Shown here piece by piece: positions 10,032 to 19,861 of a stretch of DNA of 64,000 bases (positions within the stretch are counted from its first letter, which is position 1; each line of letters starts with the position of its first letter). Made by a program: the position numbers and the translations under genes. The DNA is from Coriolopsis trogii. Lineage: Eukaryota; Basidiomycota; Agaricomycetes; Polyporales; Polyporaceae. The notes under the pieces are model-generated. The model was not told the DNA's origin. It did not search any database and saw only the letters and a program-made list of their open reading frames with translations. The stretch lies in assembly GCA_020543525.1 (NCBI GenBank), contig JAHYIO010000003.1, positions 1,488,001 through 1,552,000 on the forward strand, given 5' to 3'.

Positions 10032-11730
10032 ATGTCCTCGTATAACAGCTCCGGCTCCTTGGTGTGGAATGCGACGGACATAGCAGATGACCTAGTTCTC
10101 CTAGAGAGCAAGTGAGTGGATTACCCACGCAATGCCAGGACTGGCGGCTCAGCTGATATGTCCTCCCCAGCTGGCTGGCCCCGAAGTTCACGTATTTGCT
10201 CATGTTCAGTGAGTGCATGTTTATGACCCGCAGTAGTGAATGAAGACAACCTAACATCCGTTGTCCCCAAATTAGCCCTTATTTTCTTCGAGTACTTGAT
10301 TACCTTCGATCGGGAAGTCGCCTATGCCTGGGGTCGCAAGTTGACGTGGGCAAGAGCAGTGTTCTTCGTCAATCGATACGTCAGCCTGCTTCAATATTTC
10401 CTTGGGCTTGTACAAGCATTCCAACCCGCATCCTACTTCGTGCGTCTTTCCTCGCGTGTGTGGCTTGCGAAGGTACTGATTAGTTGTTGATAGAGGCAAG
10501 TCCTTGACCAGCTATAGCTCCGTGAGTCCACTCATGCCAATACAGCATGTCACTGCAGATGCGAGTACCTGGCACGCGTCATTGAAATGTGCACGATTTG
10601 GCTCTTTGTTGTCTGGGCTGGTATGTCTGACACGGCCCATACACTCTCGAAGCAAGACTGATGTTCACGTCGTGTAGCATTTTCGACTCTGCGGGTCTAC
10701 GCAATTGGCGGCGGAGGCCAAAAGCGCATTGCATCGCTCGTTGGCATTTTATCTCTTGTCCCCGTCGTAACAACACTAGTCAGACATTCTTTTTTCGCTC
10801 TGATCCCTGGTCGACATGCTGACTTGAATGCAGATCCTCACTGCGAATACGGTTTACAGTTCCCAGGGCCCTAACATCAACGATGACTATTATGCTCCTC
10901 TACCCTTGAGTGTATGCCGGAGCGACCTGAATATCTCGTACCAGAAGGGTTTTTTGAGGTACGTTCACGAATCCTGAATCCTCCGACAATTCATATAGCT
11001 GATAGTCCGTCCTCGTGTTGCAGTCGTAAGCAACCGTCTTCCTCTCTGAAACAATACTTCTGAACAGCGTGCTAGTTTCTGTGCTAACCCGGATTCCTCT
11101 TGTCCTCGCTGAGTCTATGGTCATTGCCGTGATCGTGGCACGGACTTGGAGGGCACGTCGCCAAGCTCGTCAAGCTCGTCAAGAGGCACCATACTTCTGT
11201 CTGTTGCTCCGAGAAGGCACGCTGTACTTCGCGTCAGTCATAGTAACCCTCCGACACAGTGTGCATGAAGCCTTTGTGCTGACGCATGCCACAGGCTTAT
11301 GATACTTGTGCAGACGTTTCAGCTGACTTCTGACATCATCACCGGGCTCACTGCCCCGAACTGGGGTGTGTCCATAACCTGCAGCGTGTTCGAACTGTAC
11401 GTCCGCCTCCCCTCCTGCACATCTCGCTGAACAACTCAACGGATGTCTCGGGACAGCATGCAACCGATCATAATCTCCAGGTTCTACCTCAATTTGCACG
11501 ATATTCATGGCCGGGAAAGTGCAGAGCTAGCCTCAATCTCGTCGAGTTGCTGGAAGGTGAGCCTCTTCGTTCTCTTCAACTCCTACTACAGATCACTGAG
11601 ACATGTCGTGTAGCCCTTACCGCGTATACCCACCGAGAAATCTGCCGGGCTCGGCGGCACCGTCAGAGTGCAGGTCCATTACGCTGAGGAAGCGCTCGCA
11701 TACCAGGAAAAGTTTGTGTACATCCACTAG
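10032..11730 (+). CDS. DUF6533 family integral membrane protein
   Basis: Predicted multi-pass membrane protein of 351 residues, function unknown. Exons are 10032-10111, 10171-10208, 10276-10439, 10494-10495, 10559-10620, 10678-10778, 10834-10958, 11068-11232, 11295-11396, 11457-11556 and 11614-11730. The N-terminal DUF6533 block is FFEYLITFDREVAYAWGRKL then FFVNRYVSLLQYF. A Cys-containing helix (CEYLARVIEM), LRVYAI and further helices follow. A basic loop has a tandem Gln-Ala-Arg repeat, then LYFALMILVQTF, a conserved IIISRFYLNLHDIHG block and a polar tail. Keeping the frame requires a 2-nt exon (AG), with the following intron starting GCAAGT. The same 2-nt exon fits the neighbouring paralog, which supports the model. 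It is the intact member of a tandem pair. Confidence 0.82.
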
Positions 11731-12028
11731 AGAGTGACCGATCGCGTCGTGCAGGGCCACGCGGCACCCTCGTTCTTCGTCTTTCGTTTTCCCATTTTTT
11801 TTTGATGTTTGATTCTTGTCTGTTTCAATGGGTCGAGCTTCGGGGCTTCTTGCTGTCCTTGCTGTTGTATTATTTAGCGGTCCAGGTTTGCAGTGCATTC
11901 ACTGCATGGCCATGATGATATAGAGGTCCACAGTCTGTATTGTGTGGTACGCACGACTGGTCGGCGTGCAGGGAGATACAGGTGCAAGCACACGATACGT
12001 TGATGTCCGAGCCCAGGTGTGCCACAAA

Positions 12029-12913
12029 TCAATCCCAGTTCTCGAAGGTGACGGAATGAATCTTCCCGCAGGTCACCTTGTGTCGAGGCCAGTCCTTCTT
12101 CTGGCAATCCACGCTGTGTGGTTTCGCGTGAGATCAAGTCATGCAACATACGATGTCTGTAGCGTACCTGCAGTACCTCGTCAGCTTGCATTTACTGCAT
12201 TTCTTCATGCCCTCGCCCGACGCGGCCGTTTCGTCCCGCTCGCAGCTCAGGCAGCTCCCCGCGAGGGGGTATACCTCACCCGGCTGGAATCCGGGCGCGG
12301 GGTCGCGGTACGGACCCAGACGGCCCATGTTGGCCATGTTCATGAAGTTGTGGATTTCGCGGAGGCCCTTCTTGACGTGGGGTTGTGTCATGTCGCAGAC
12401 GTAGTGGAGCTGCACGTGTACGTACGGCGGAGTAACAGTGAGTATTATGATATGAAGATTCGAGCGGAGGGACGTACATACAACACCAGCCGCGGCGGCT
12501 CGAGGTGCTGCCAGGAGAGCGTCTGGACGTGTGTCTCTCGCGCCGGTGAGCCTTTATCGAGGATGAGGGCATGATTAGCGATGAGCTCTACCTCAATGCA
12601 TCACTCGATAGCATTGGCCACGAACCACAAAACTCGCAGGTCCAGTTCTTGGAGTGCTTCACGTCGCGGACCATCAACATGGTCGTCAATTTCGTCCGAT
12701 CAAAGTCGCGGTCCTTAGGCAAGTGAAAGCGCACGATGACGCGTTTCTCCTCCCTGCAGCGAGCGGAATGCGTTCAAATGTCGGGTCAGCGCGTCGCGCA
12801 GGGACACCGAGACGTGTGTGCCAGTCGTACCAGCCATAGCCGACAAGCTCGACATTGAGCCTGTCCGCTCGTTCCCAATCTCTCGTGGCCACAGACCGAT
12901 ACGATGATGCCAT
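12029..12913 (-). CDS. MYND zinc-finger protein, copy A
   Basis: Small protein (203 residues) with a C-terminal MYND zinc finger. Exons in transcript order are 12913-12831, 12753-12626, 12551-12478, 12409-12168 and 12113-12029. The N-terminal part (DWERADRLNVELVGYGW, then VIVRFHLPKD and VRDVKHSKNWTCEFCG) is shared with copy B and has one isolated CxxC. The MYND motif shows CLSC, CSKC, RYCS.DCQKKDWPRHKVTC, with the eight expected Cys/His ligands in order. The protein ends shortly after, at TFENWD. MYND domains usually mediate protein-protein contacts. No SET or other catalytic domain is present. Here Arg-Tyr-Cys of the motif lies within one exon, unlike copy B. Confidence 0.85.
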
Positions 12914-13373
12914 GAGGCGGTAGATAATGAAGACGAGGGGGGGGGAGGAGAATGAGGTAGAGCCAGGACATTGTATGCGGGTGGCGCACTTAAATATGAC
13001 GGGCGATCGACGTCTAGATGGTAGCTGCTCTGCGAGCGCTTGCGTGAGATCAGGCCTTCAGGAGGACGATCTCGATCATGCGCTTTCTTCCTGGCAACCA
13101 TGTTCAGATTCTCCACGAGTATTGAACAGAAGGACCACAGTCGGTCGTTTGCTTGCAGAGCACTCGCTATTGGCGATGTTGCGCAAGCACAAGTATCTCG
13201 ATCCTCGGGTCCCTGTGGCCTCGACTCAAAGCACTGTAGGCAGGCATTTTGTCTCGTCTAGAGGACTATGGGCAGTACACGCATAGTAAGACGCACGCCT
13301 ACAAGATATCAGTGCAAATGACCAATCGACACCTCAAGCCTCATCGCCGATGCTGGCGGGGAACAGTGCATCG
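12914..13373. other. Intergenic upstream of MYND copy A
   Basis: The stretch holds the presumed promoter of copy A and the 3' flank of the truncated copy. Sequence around 13310-13360 resembles the 3' flank of copy B (about 13520-13566), showing that the duplication unit extended past the stop codon. Confidence 0.4.
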
Positions 13374-13459
13374 TGGCTCAAGAATCCCAGTTGATGAAGG
13401 TGACGGTCTGGATTTGCCCGCAGGTCACCTTGTGCCGTGGCCAGACAGTCCACGCTAGT
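13374..13459 (-). pseudogene. Truncated MYND gene remnant (last exon only)
   Basis: On the minus strand this segment matches the last exon of the two MYND genes. It starts GTGGAC, loses about 12 bases that encode the Gln-Lys-Lys-Asp part of the motif, then reads WPRHKVTCGQIQTVTFINWD and stops. No other exon of the gene is recognised beside it. It sits directly 3' of copy B in the same orientation and looks like a leftover of a third tandem copy. Confidence 0.75.
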
Positions 13460-13566
13460 GCCAGTGAATGATGCGAGCAGTATGTCTGGCTCTTGATTAG
13501 GTGATGGCAGCAAAATATCAGTACAAGAGGACCACCGACGTCTCAGCTTAAGCGTGCGATGCATGT

Positions 13567-14478
13567 CTACTCCCAGTTCTCGAACGTGACGGAATGTATC
13601 ATTCCGCAGGTCACCTTGTGCCGCGGCCAGTCCTTTTTCTGGCAGTCGACACTGAATTCGGGGGATCCATGAGATGAGAGTGTAACCCGTATACTCGCCG
13701 AAACTCACCTGCAATACCTGTGGAAAGAACCATGAGCCATGAGCATGCAGAACTCTTCGCGAGCGCGCGGATGGCGCACCTCGTCAGTTTACATTGGCTG
13801 CATCTCTTCATGGTTTCCTCAGAGGCCGCCGTATCTTCACGCTCGCAACATATGCAACTACCCGCCAGGGGGTATATCTCACTCGGCTGCGTGCCGGGGA
13901 CGGAGTGTTCGTACGGACCCATCCCGCCCATGACCGTGTTCATCGTCTCGTGAACCTCACGGAGCCCCTCGCGAACGTGGGGTTGCGTCATGTCGCAAAC
14001 GTAGCGCAGCTGCCCATACGGTGATTCTTAGTAGGACAAAATCAGTCGGGAGAGTAGGCGATATCATACATATATTATCAGGCCGGGAGGTTCGTTGTCC
14101 GGCCAAGAGAACATCGAGATATGCGTCTCGCGGGACGGTGCACCTGGTCGGATGGGTCGATCGTGAGGAAGATGGCCGATAGACAGTACTGAGCTCTGAG
14201 CACACGAACCGCAGAACGTACAAGCCCAGTCCTTGGAATGCTTGACATCGCGCACCATGAGGGTGATAGCCAAGTGGAGGCGTTCTTGGTCACGATCCTT
14301 GGGCAAGTGCAATCGCACGACGATGCGTTTCTCCTGCCTATATATGCGTTCGGGTGATGTGCGGGGCAAGGAGGAGGGCCGAGCCGCGCACGTACCATCC
14401 GTATCCCACAAGCTCGACGTTGAGCTTGTCGGCTCGTTCCCAGTCTTTCAATGGCACGGGGCGGTAAGAGGATGTCAT
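13567..14478 (-). CDS. MYND zinc-finger protein, copy B
   Basis: Tandem paralog of copy A, 202 residues. Exons in transcript order are 14478-14396, 14337-14210, 14143-14070, 14009-13780, 13717-13709 and 13651-13567. The first three and the last exon have exactly the lengths of those in copy A. The motif reads CICC, CSQC, then RYCS.DCQKKDWPRHKVTC. An extra intron after the first two bases of the Arg codon leaves a 9-nt exon (GTATTGCAG) carrying Tyr and Cys of the finger. The upstream block (DWERADKLNVELVGYGW, VVRLHLPKDRD, VRDVKHSKDWACTFCG) is shared with A. Function is unknown; a protein-interaction role is inferred from the MYND fold. Confidence 0.86.
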
Positions 14479-15573
14479 GATGTCGGAGTGCAGCAGGCAA
14501 AGAACGACGACGAGAGAAAAAAACAATAAAGGGATGTCATTCTGGGAGAATGGCACAGAAATGTCCCGACAACCAGCTACCCGGATACCGAACCTCCAGA
14601 CTTGCCATTCTCCGAGCAGGAACGGGGTATCGTGGACGCGGGCCAAGTGGTAGGTTCGTACTCGTTCAAGAATAATGCAGTGCTGCCGTGCGAATATCCA
14701 GCTGCGTGAGAGGATCGCACTCACTCACTCTGTAAGTGCAACTTCCTTTCTCTCAGCTGGGCATTTGATCATCCCATATTTCGACTCGGACATTGAAGAG
14801 CCATTCGAGCGTATGCGTGCATATCGGGCGTGCTCATGTACGAATGTGCATATATTCACTCCAAGCTACCGGGATATCTGGCCAAAACGCTCGACAAAGG
14901 TGATATGAGAAACGCCCATTGTGGAGGCTCGCGAGGGTGATCAGTTAGGCGGATGACAGCTAGGGAGCATGATAAGCCTCGCTCACTGCATTGCGGCCTA
15001 AAGCTAGCCTATAGGCCTTGATTGTGCCCAGAATACATGAACGTTGGTTGAGCGGACTGTTTGCTGTCCTTGTATGATGAGCCGATGACACGATGCATAT
15101 GGTGTTATTCGATCAAGGAGACACAATCACGCCATAGCACTCGACGGTTTACTAATAACTCAAGCTATACAATATTCGACGAGACGAGACGAGTGAGTAA
15201 ACATGGGATTCCGGAGAGCAGCACCGGGAGGAAAGCCAAACGAAGGCTCGCACAACCGACACGCTTTTACAAAAACATGGGTCGCAGACGTATAGGAAAA
15301 ACCGAGTCCAGAGGAGAGTATCGAGTTATAGTGACTAGGACAGAACACAAGCTAGCAGTGGCAGGAGCAACGGCAGCACTACAGTACAGTATACACCAAA
15401 TATTACGAGCTTGAGGGGTCGCGAAAGCAACGAAAACATCGACATGATTGCGCGTGTCCCAGGGTGTGCCATCTGTCCCAACAGGTTCACGGTTCACGAT
15501 TCGACAGCTTGGGATGAACAGGCGTACGAGCGAGCCTTCGTGCACTCGAGACCTGACTCCGCCGTCCTTGCAT
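14479..15573. other. Intergenic, no gene recognised
   Basis: About 1.1 kb between MYND copy B and the cysteine-rich protein gene. Open frames are short and show no family features. It contains the promoter of copy B and the 3' region of the gene ending at 15574. No repeats or RNA genes are apparent. Confidence 0.35.
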
Positions 15574-17089
15574 TTAGCGTCCGGCAGCCGCATCAGCGTT
15601 CACCTGATCCTGCAGCTCCTTCACGGCGGTCTGCACCATGCCGAGTATACCGGAGATCACCTGCAACTTCTCCTGGTAGTACTTCTGCCGCGTCTGCGGG
15701 GGCGCAGGGCCCGTGGGCGCACGAGCCGCGCGAGAGGCGGACGCGGCAAGCGCAGCGAGCGACAGCTGAGAACCAGACGCCCCAGACGCATTCGCAGCAT
15801 TTCCGTTCTGCATGGCCGGCTTCTTGGGAGCAGGAGGACGCTGCACCGGTGCAGATGCGGAGGCCGAAGCGCCTGCTGCAGAAGACGACGCGGCCGCGGG
15901 GCGGGTAGGACGCGTCGGACGTTTGGCAGGCTCGGGGCGTTTGGTCTCGTCCTCAGTGGCGGTGCGTTTGCGTTTCGGGGCGCGAGTGCTCGCGCTCTCG
16001 CCGTTCGTCTCCGCGTCTGTCACAGGACAGGTTGGTTGTAGGCTTTGCGCAAAGTCTTGAGATGGAAGCGAACTCACCCGCGGTGCCCTTCCCCTTTGCC
16101 GCAGACGTAGATTTGTCACGCGAAGGGCGGGTGGGAGGCGTGAGAACCTTCGAGCAGCGGTGCCTCTTGATGAAGCACGAGTCGCAGCGCTGGCGACTGC
16201 TGTTGACGACGCAAGTGGGATTGTTGCGCATAATGCAATTCGTGCATCGATCTTCACCAGTGAAGGTATGATTCTAGGAACGAAGGAATGTTACGCGCCG
16301 TAATCACCAACAGCACAATGCAAAGGACGAACCACAGAACCGGAAGCAGACGCAGACGAAGCAGACTTCTTCTGGTCTGCGTTGCGCTGCGGAGGCGCGC
16401 TGACGGTGCTACGGGGTTCGGGGCTTGAAACTGTGATTGAGAAGAGCAGTGAGTTGCGGATGGTGAACATAGGACACCGCGAGAGGCTCACCGGTAGTGT
16501 TTCCCGCAGTGCCTGAAGTAAGCGGTGATGAGGACGATGAGGGAGTGGGAAGTCTAGCAGGTTGACGTTGCGCACCAACGGGGCTAACTGTCGGGCCCAA
16601 GCTTGGGCTCCTTGGATGCTCGGAGCCAATTGCGTCTTCGTCAGAGTCCTTGTCGTCGTCTTCGCCAACGCCATCCCTATCATCGCCATCGTCATCGAGC
16701 CCGAGGTCGGCGCGCCGGGCCTCGAGGTATTTTGAAAGAGAGTCAGGCTGGTTGGAGACTCTGGTGTAGGCGTCTATTTGTCTGAGGGGTGGGGGCAGCG
16801 CGGCCCTGTCGGCGGGGCCGTAGCGAGCCAACGCGCGATTCTGAGCGCGGCGCGAGGACTCAGAGAAGAGATCGTGCAGAGAACTGGGGATACTCACGGC
16901 AAGCGAGAGGAGGGCCGGCTCCTCCTTCGCGCGAGACTCGGGGGCAGCCTGAAGCACGCGGGCGACCTCCTGGCGGAGGTGTCGGAGCATGGAGTCAAAG
17001 GAAGAAGCAGCGTCTGACTCGCGGTGAGGCTGAGGGGCAGCGAGCTGCTTAGGCGGGGCAGCCTGGGGTTGAGCGGGGGGGTTGGGCAT
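15574..17089 (-). CDS. Cysteine-rich, probably nuclear, zinc-binding protein
   Basis: Predicted 444-residue protein. Exons are 17089-16492, 16430-16333, 16273-16078 and 16016-15574. The central part carries CTNC, a lone Cys seven residues later, CDSC and a His-Arg-Cys. This CxxC-x7-C-x7-CxxC-x4-HxC array resembles short zinc-binding modules in basidiomycete nuclear proteins. Basic residues (KRKRTATEDE) just downstream look like a nuclear localisation signal. The N-terminal half is helical (SSFDSMLRHLRQEVARVLQA) then acidic (DDDGDDRDGVGEDDDKDSDE). Pro/Ala/Ser-rich linkers and a C-terminal helix near LQVISGILGMVQTAVKELQD complete it. The function is not known. DNA binding or chromatin association is a guess. 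It is divergent from the sphingoid-base kinase. Confidence 0.75.
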
Positions 17090-17398
17090 GAGTGCGAGAT
17101 GGCGGAGCGTCGGTGGTGGGAGAGGGAGAGACGCGTCGGCGCCAGACCGTCGCTGTTGGGCGCACGCCGAGCGTGACCCCGCCCTGTGGGAGAGTGACAC
17201 GGCTTGCACGTGTCCTGTGACAGCCGTGTAACGGCGTAGGGGCAGCGTGACATCACCAGCGGCAGCCTGGGAGTGACGTCCGGAACAGTCGCGCTGCTCA
17301 AGATGCCCGCCGCAGCGTTCTTGAACTTCTAGGCTCCCGCGGCCGCCGCCGCACATATTCCATCACGTCCGCCTTGTTGCCCTTCCTTCCCGACCACC
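17090..17398. promoter_or_regulatory. Divergent promoter region
   Basis: 309 bp separate the start codons of the cysteine-rich protein and the lipid kinase, which are transcribed away from each other. The region must serve both. No specific operator was recognised. Confidence 0.5.
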
Positions 17399-19417
17399 AT
17401 GGCCTCTCGTGAACTCTCTGTAGGGTCCGGGGTAAACGCCTCAAAGTTCATCCTGACCGACAATGGCCTGATTGTCGAACGTGTTGCGGACAGTGAGTGA
17501 ATATGTGTCATCGACTTAGACCAACCCTGACTTTCAGCGTAGAGAAATGGCCCAAGCTTCAAGCACCTCTCAGGAATGTCCTTTGGGCGGAGCTCAAGGG
17601 AGACTTGCTTGAGGTGTCCTTACTGGCAAAGAAGAAACCCAAGTCAACACTGAGCCTCATTCACCTCACCGGACCTGTCACCGAGGCGAACAAGGAGGGC
17701 GCAGCTGCGTTCACAGAGTCTCTCATGTCCGCAGCGTATGCGGGTAAAGTCCTCCACGTAACTTCGGCTCTTCGGCGCCTCTCATATGCCCAGGACTCCC
17801 CAAACAGAGACGGCTCAAGGTCTTCGTGAATCCAAATAGTGGTCCTGTCAGTCCTCCGGGAATACAGACGCGTCGTTACACTGAACCTGTATATCCTTAG
17901 GGCAAGGCTGTTGGTCGTTACCGCAAGAAGATAGAGCCTATCTTCAATGCCGCGCGATGCAAGCTTGACGTCACCAGTATGTGCTATGCTCTCTTCGTCC
18001 ATAATCATGGCGCTCACGAGTTGCATAGTCACTGAGCGTGGCAAACAGACACAGGAGATTGTGGAGAAGCTCCCGCTAGACGATTTCGATGCGGTTGTAG
18101 TCATGTCCGGCGACGGTCTGATACATGAGGTGATTAACGGCTATGCTGCACATGCCCATCCCCGGGCGGCATTCCGTATGCCCATAACACCCATACCGAC
18201 AGGGTCAGGGAATGGCCTAGCAATCAACCTCCTTGGCCTGCAGGTACCCTTCTATGAACCTGTTGCGCTGCGTCATTCACGGTTTGAAACCATTGCTACG
18301 ACAGGAATCAAAAGACATCGCGGTCGCCGCCCTGAATGCCATCAAGGGTGAGACATTGTGACCCAGTGTATCAATACACAATGCTGATCGAGCGCAACAC
18401 TGCAGGTCGGCCTATGACTACAGACTTGTTCTCCATGACACAGGAGGGCAAGAGATATATCTCCTTCATGTCGCAATCTATGGGTCTCATGGCCGAATTG
18501 GATTTGGGTACAGAACACCTTCGGTTCATGGGTGGACAGTGAGCCTCTTATATCTGTTTCATTATCTGTTATCCACAGTCAACCAGACAACTAACTGACA
18601 GCTCGACTTCAGGCGATTTGTCGTGGGCTTCATATATGAAGGTACATCTGCGCTTATGTCCGTACCCTGAGCAACCCTGCTCAGTGTTTCGCCCAGTCCT
18701 CAAGCTCAAAGCATTCCCGGCGAAAGTGTCCTTCAAGGTCGCCGAGAAGGACAAGGTGAAGATGATCGACGCCATGCAGGCATCGCGTGCCCAAGCGTTG
18801 GCCAACTTCTCCGCCACTCCCGATTCGCCTGCCCCGGCGTCTGAAGAAACTGAATCGGGCCTCCCGCAACTGGAACACACCGGGAGTGCCCGTGTCGACG
18901 ACGACAGCTGGATCACGTTCGACAAGCCCTTCGTGTACCTGTACGCCGGCAAGGGCCCATATGTCTCTGCAGACTTTGTCCAGTTCCCCGTCTCTCTCCC
19001 AGACGACGGGCTCATCGACGTTGTCTTCCAAGAACGGGTACGTCATCACCATCCTCTCTTTCAGCTCGTGCAGTCCTGAAGTCGTGCATTGCAGATCAAC
19101 CGTGGCACGATGCTGAAGGCGATCGACGGTGCGGAGCGTGGCGCTTCGTTCTGGCTGGATTCGGTGAGCTGTCATGATTTTCGTCCTTGACGGGTCCGCT
19201 GACACGTCTCGTACTGCAGCAACACTACTTCAAGGCGTACGCGTATCGCGTGGAGCCCCAGGTGTCCAAAGGCTACCTGTCCATCGACGGAGAGTCATAT
19301 CCCCTCGCGCCGTTCGAGATGGAGGTCCACAAAGGACTCGGCACTTTCCTCAGCATGTACGGGACCTACCAGTTCGAGTTCGACAAGAAGCCTGAAAAGA
19401 AAGTATCTTCGAAGTGA
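17399..19417 (+). CDS. Sphingoid long-chain base kinase (sphingosine kinase family)
   Basis: Phosphorylates dihydrosphingosine and phytosphingosine with ATP at membranes, setting signalling sphingolipid levels. Eleven exons: 17399-17496, 17538-17743, 17794-17846, 17901-17976, 18029-18243, 18305-18347, 18406-18538, 18613-18641, 18685-19037, 19095-19163 and 19220-19417; 490 residues. The DAGK catalytic domain is evident: FVNPNSGPGKA (nucleotide loop), VVMSGDGLIHEVINGYA, then PIPTGSGNGLA. Later come SQSMGLMAELDLGTEHLRFMG and C-terminal blocks (GKGPYVSADFVQFP, LPDDGLIDVV) typical of LCB4/SPHK. The first donor is GTGAAT (17497), giving a 41-bp intron, the shortest here. An extra low-complexity linker separates the two halves of the lipid-binding domain, as in fungal relatives. 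Confidence 0.93.
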
Positions 19418-19861
19418 ACGATCTTCCTGCCACCTGCTTTGTTGTGATTTCTCTCGATGCTTGTTGTACGGGCCTGATGCGTGATGTTGTGATGTTGCTC
19501 CATCTCTCTGTCGTTTGTATACCCAATGGGATGCTATGTTATCGTTTTCGTATATGTTCACGCAGCCCTTGTGAGGCTATCCATAACGCACACAGCACAC
19601 CAACGGTAGGAGGAATTGGAGAATTTTGCTCGCCACAGAAAAGAGAAGCGACAATTATGCAAGATAGTCTAGCCTATGACACAAGTGTAGTAGAGAGCGT
19701 GTGTGGCGCCTAGTGTGTTCGCGCGCGAGTACAGAAAGTCCGCCGATATCTAAAACTCCAGAGTCCGTGCTTATATGTGAGATACCCTTGTATGTAAGAT
19801 AAATGATGGAAAGTGTCCTTGCGTTGTGTGCTGATGCGATGTGCTCTATATATTGTCGTGA
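19418..19861. other. Convergent intergenic region
   Basis: 3' regions of the lipid kinase and the glucan synthase. No gene is seen. The open frame continuing past 19862 on the minus strand is intron and 3' UTR read-through. Confidence 0.5.

Noticed and set aside
11154..11187. CAAGCTCGT tandem triplicate in the DUF6533 gene as a separate repeat element
   Set aside because: Only three 9-bp units inside an exon. It is a coding micro-repeat rather than an independent feature.
19710..19861. Extension of the glucan synthase frame past the last donor
   Set aside because: The extra residues have no counterpart in the family. The donor GTAAGT and an acceptor at 19873 give the expected end.
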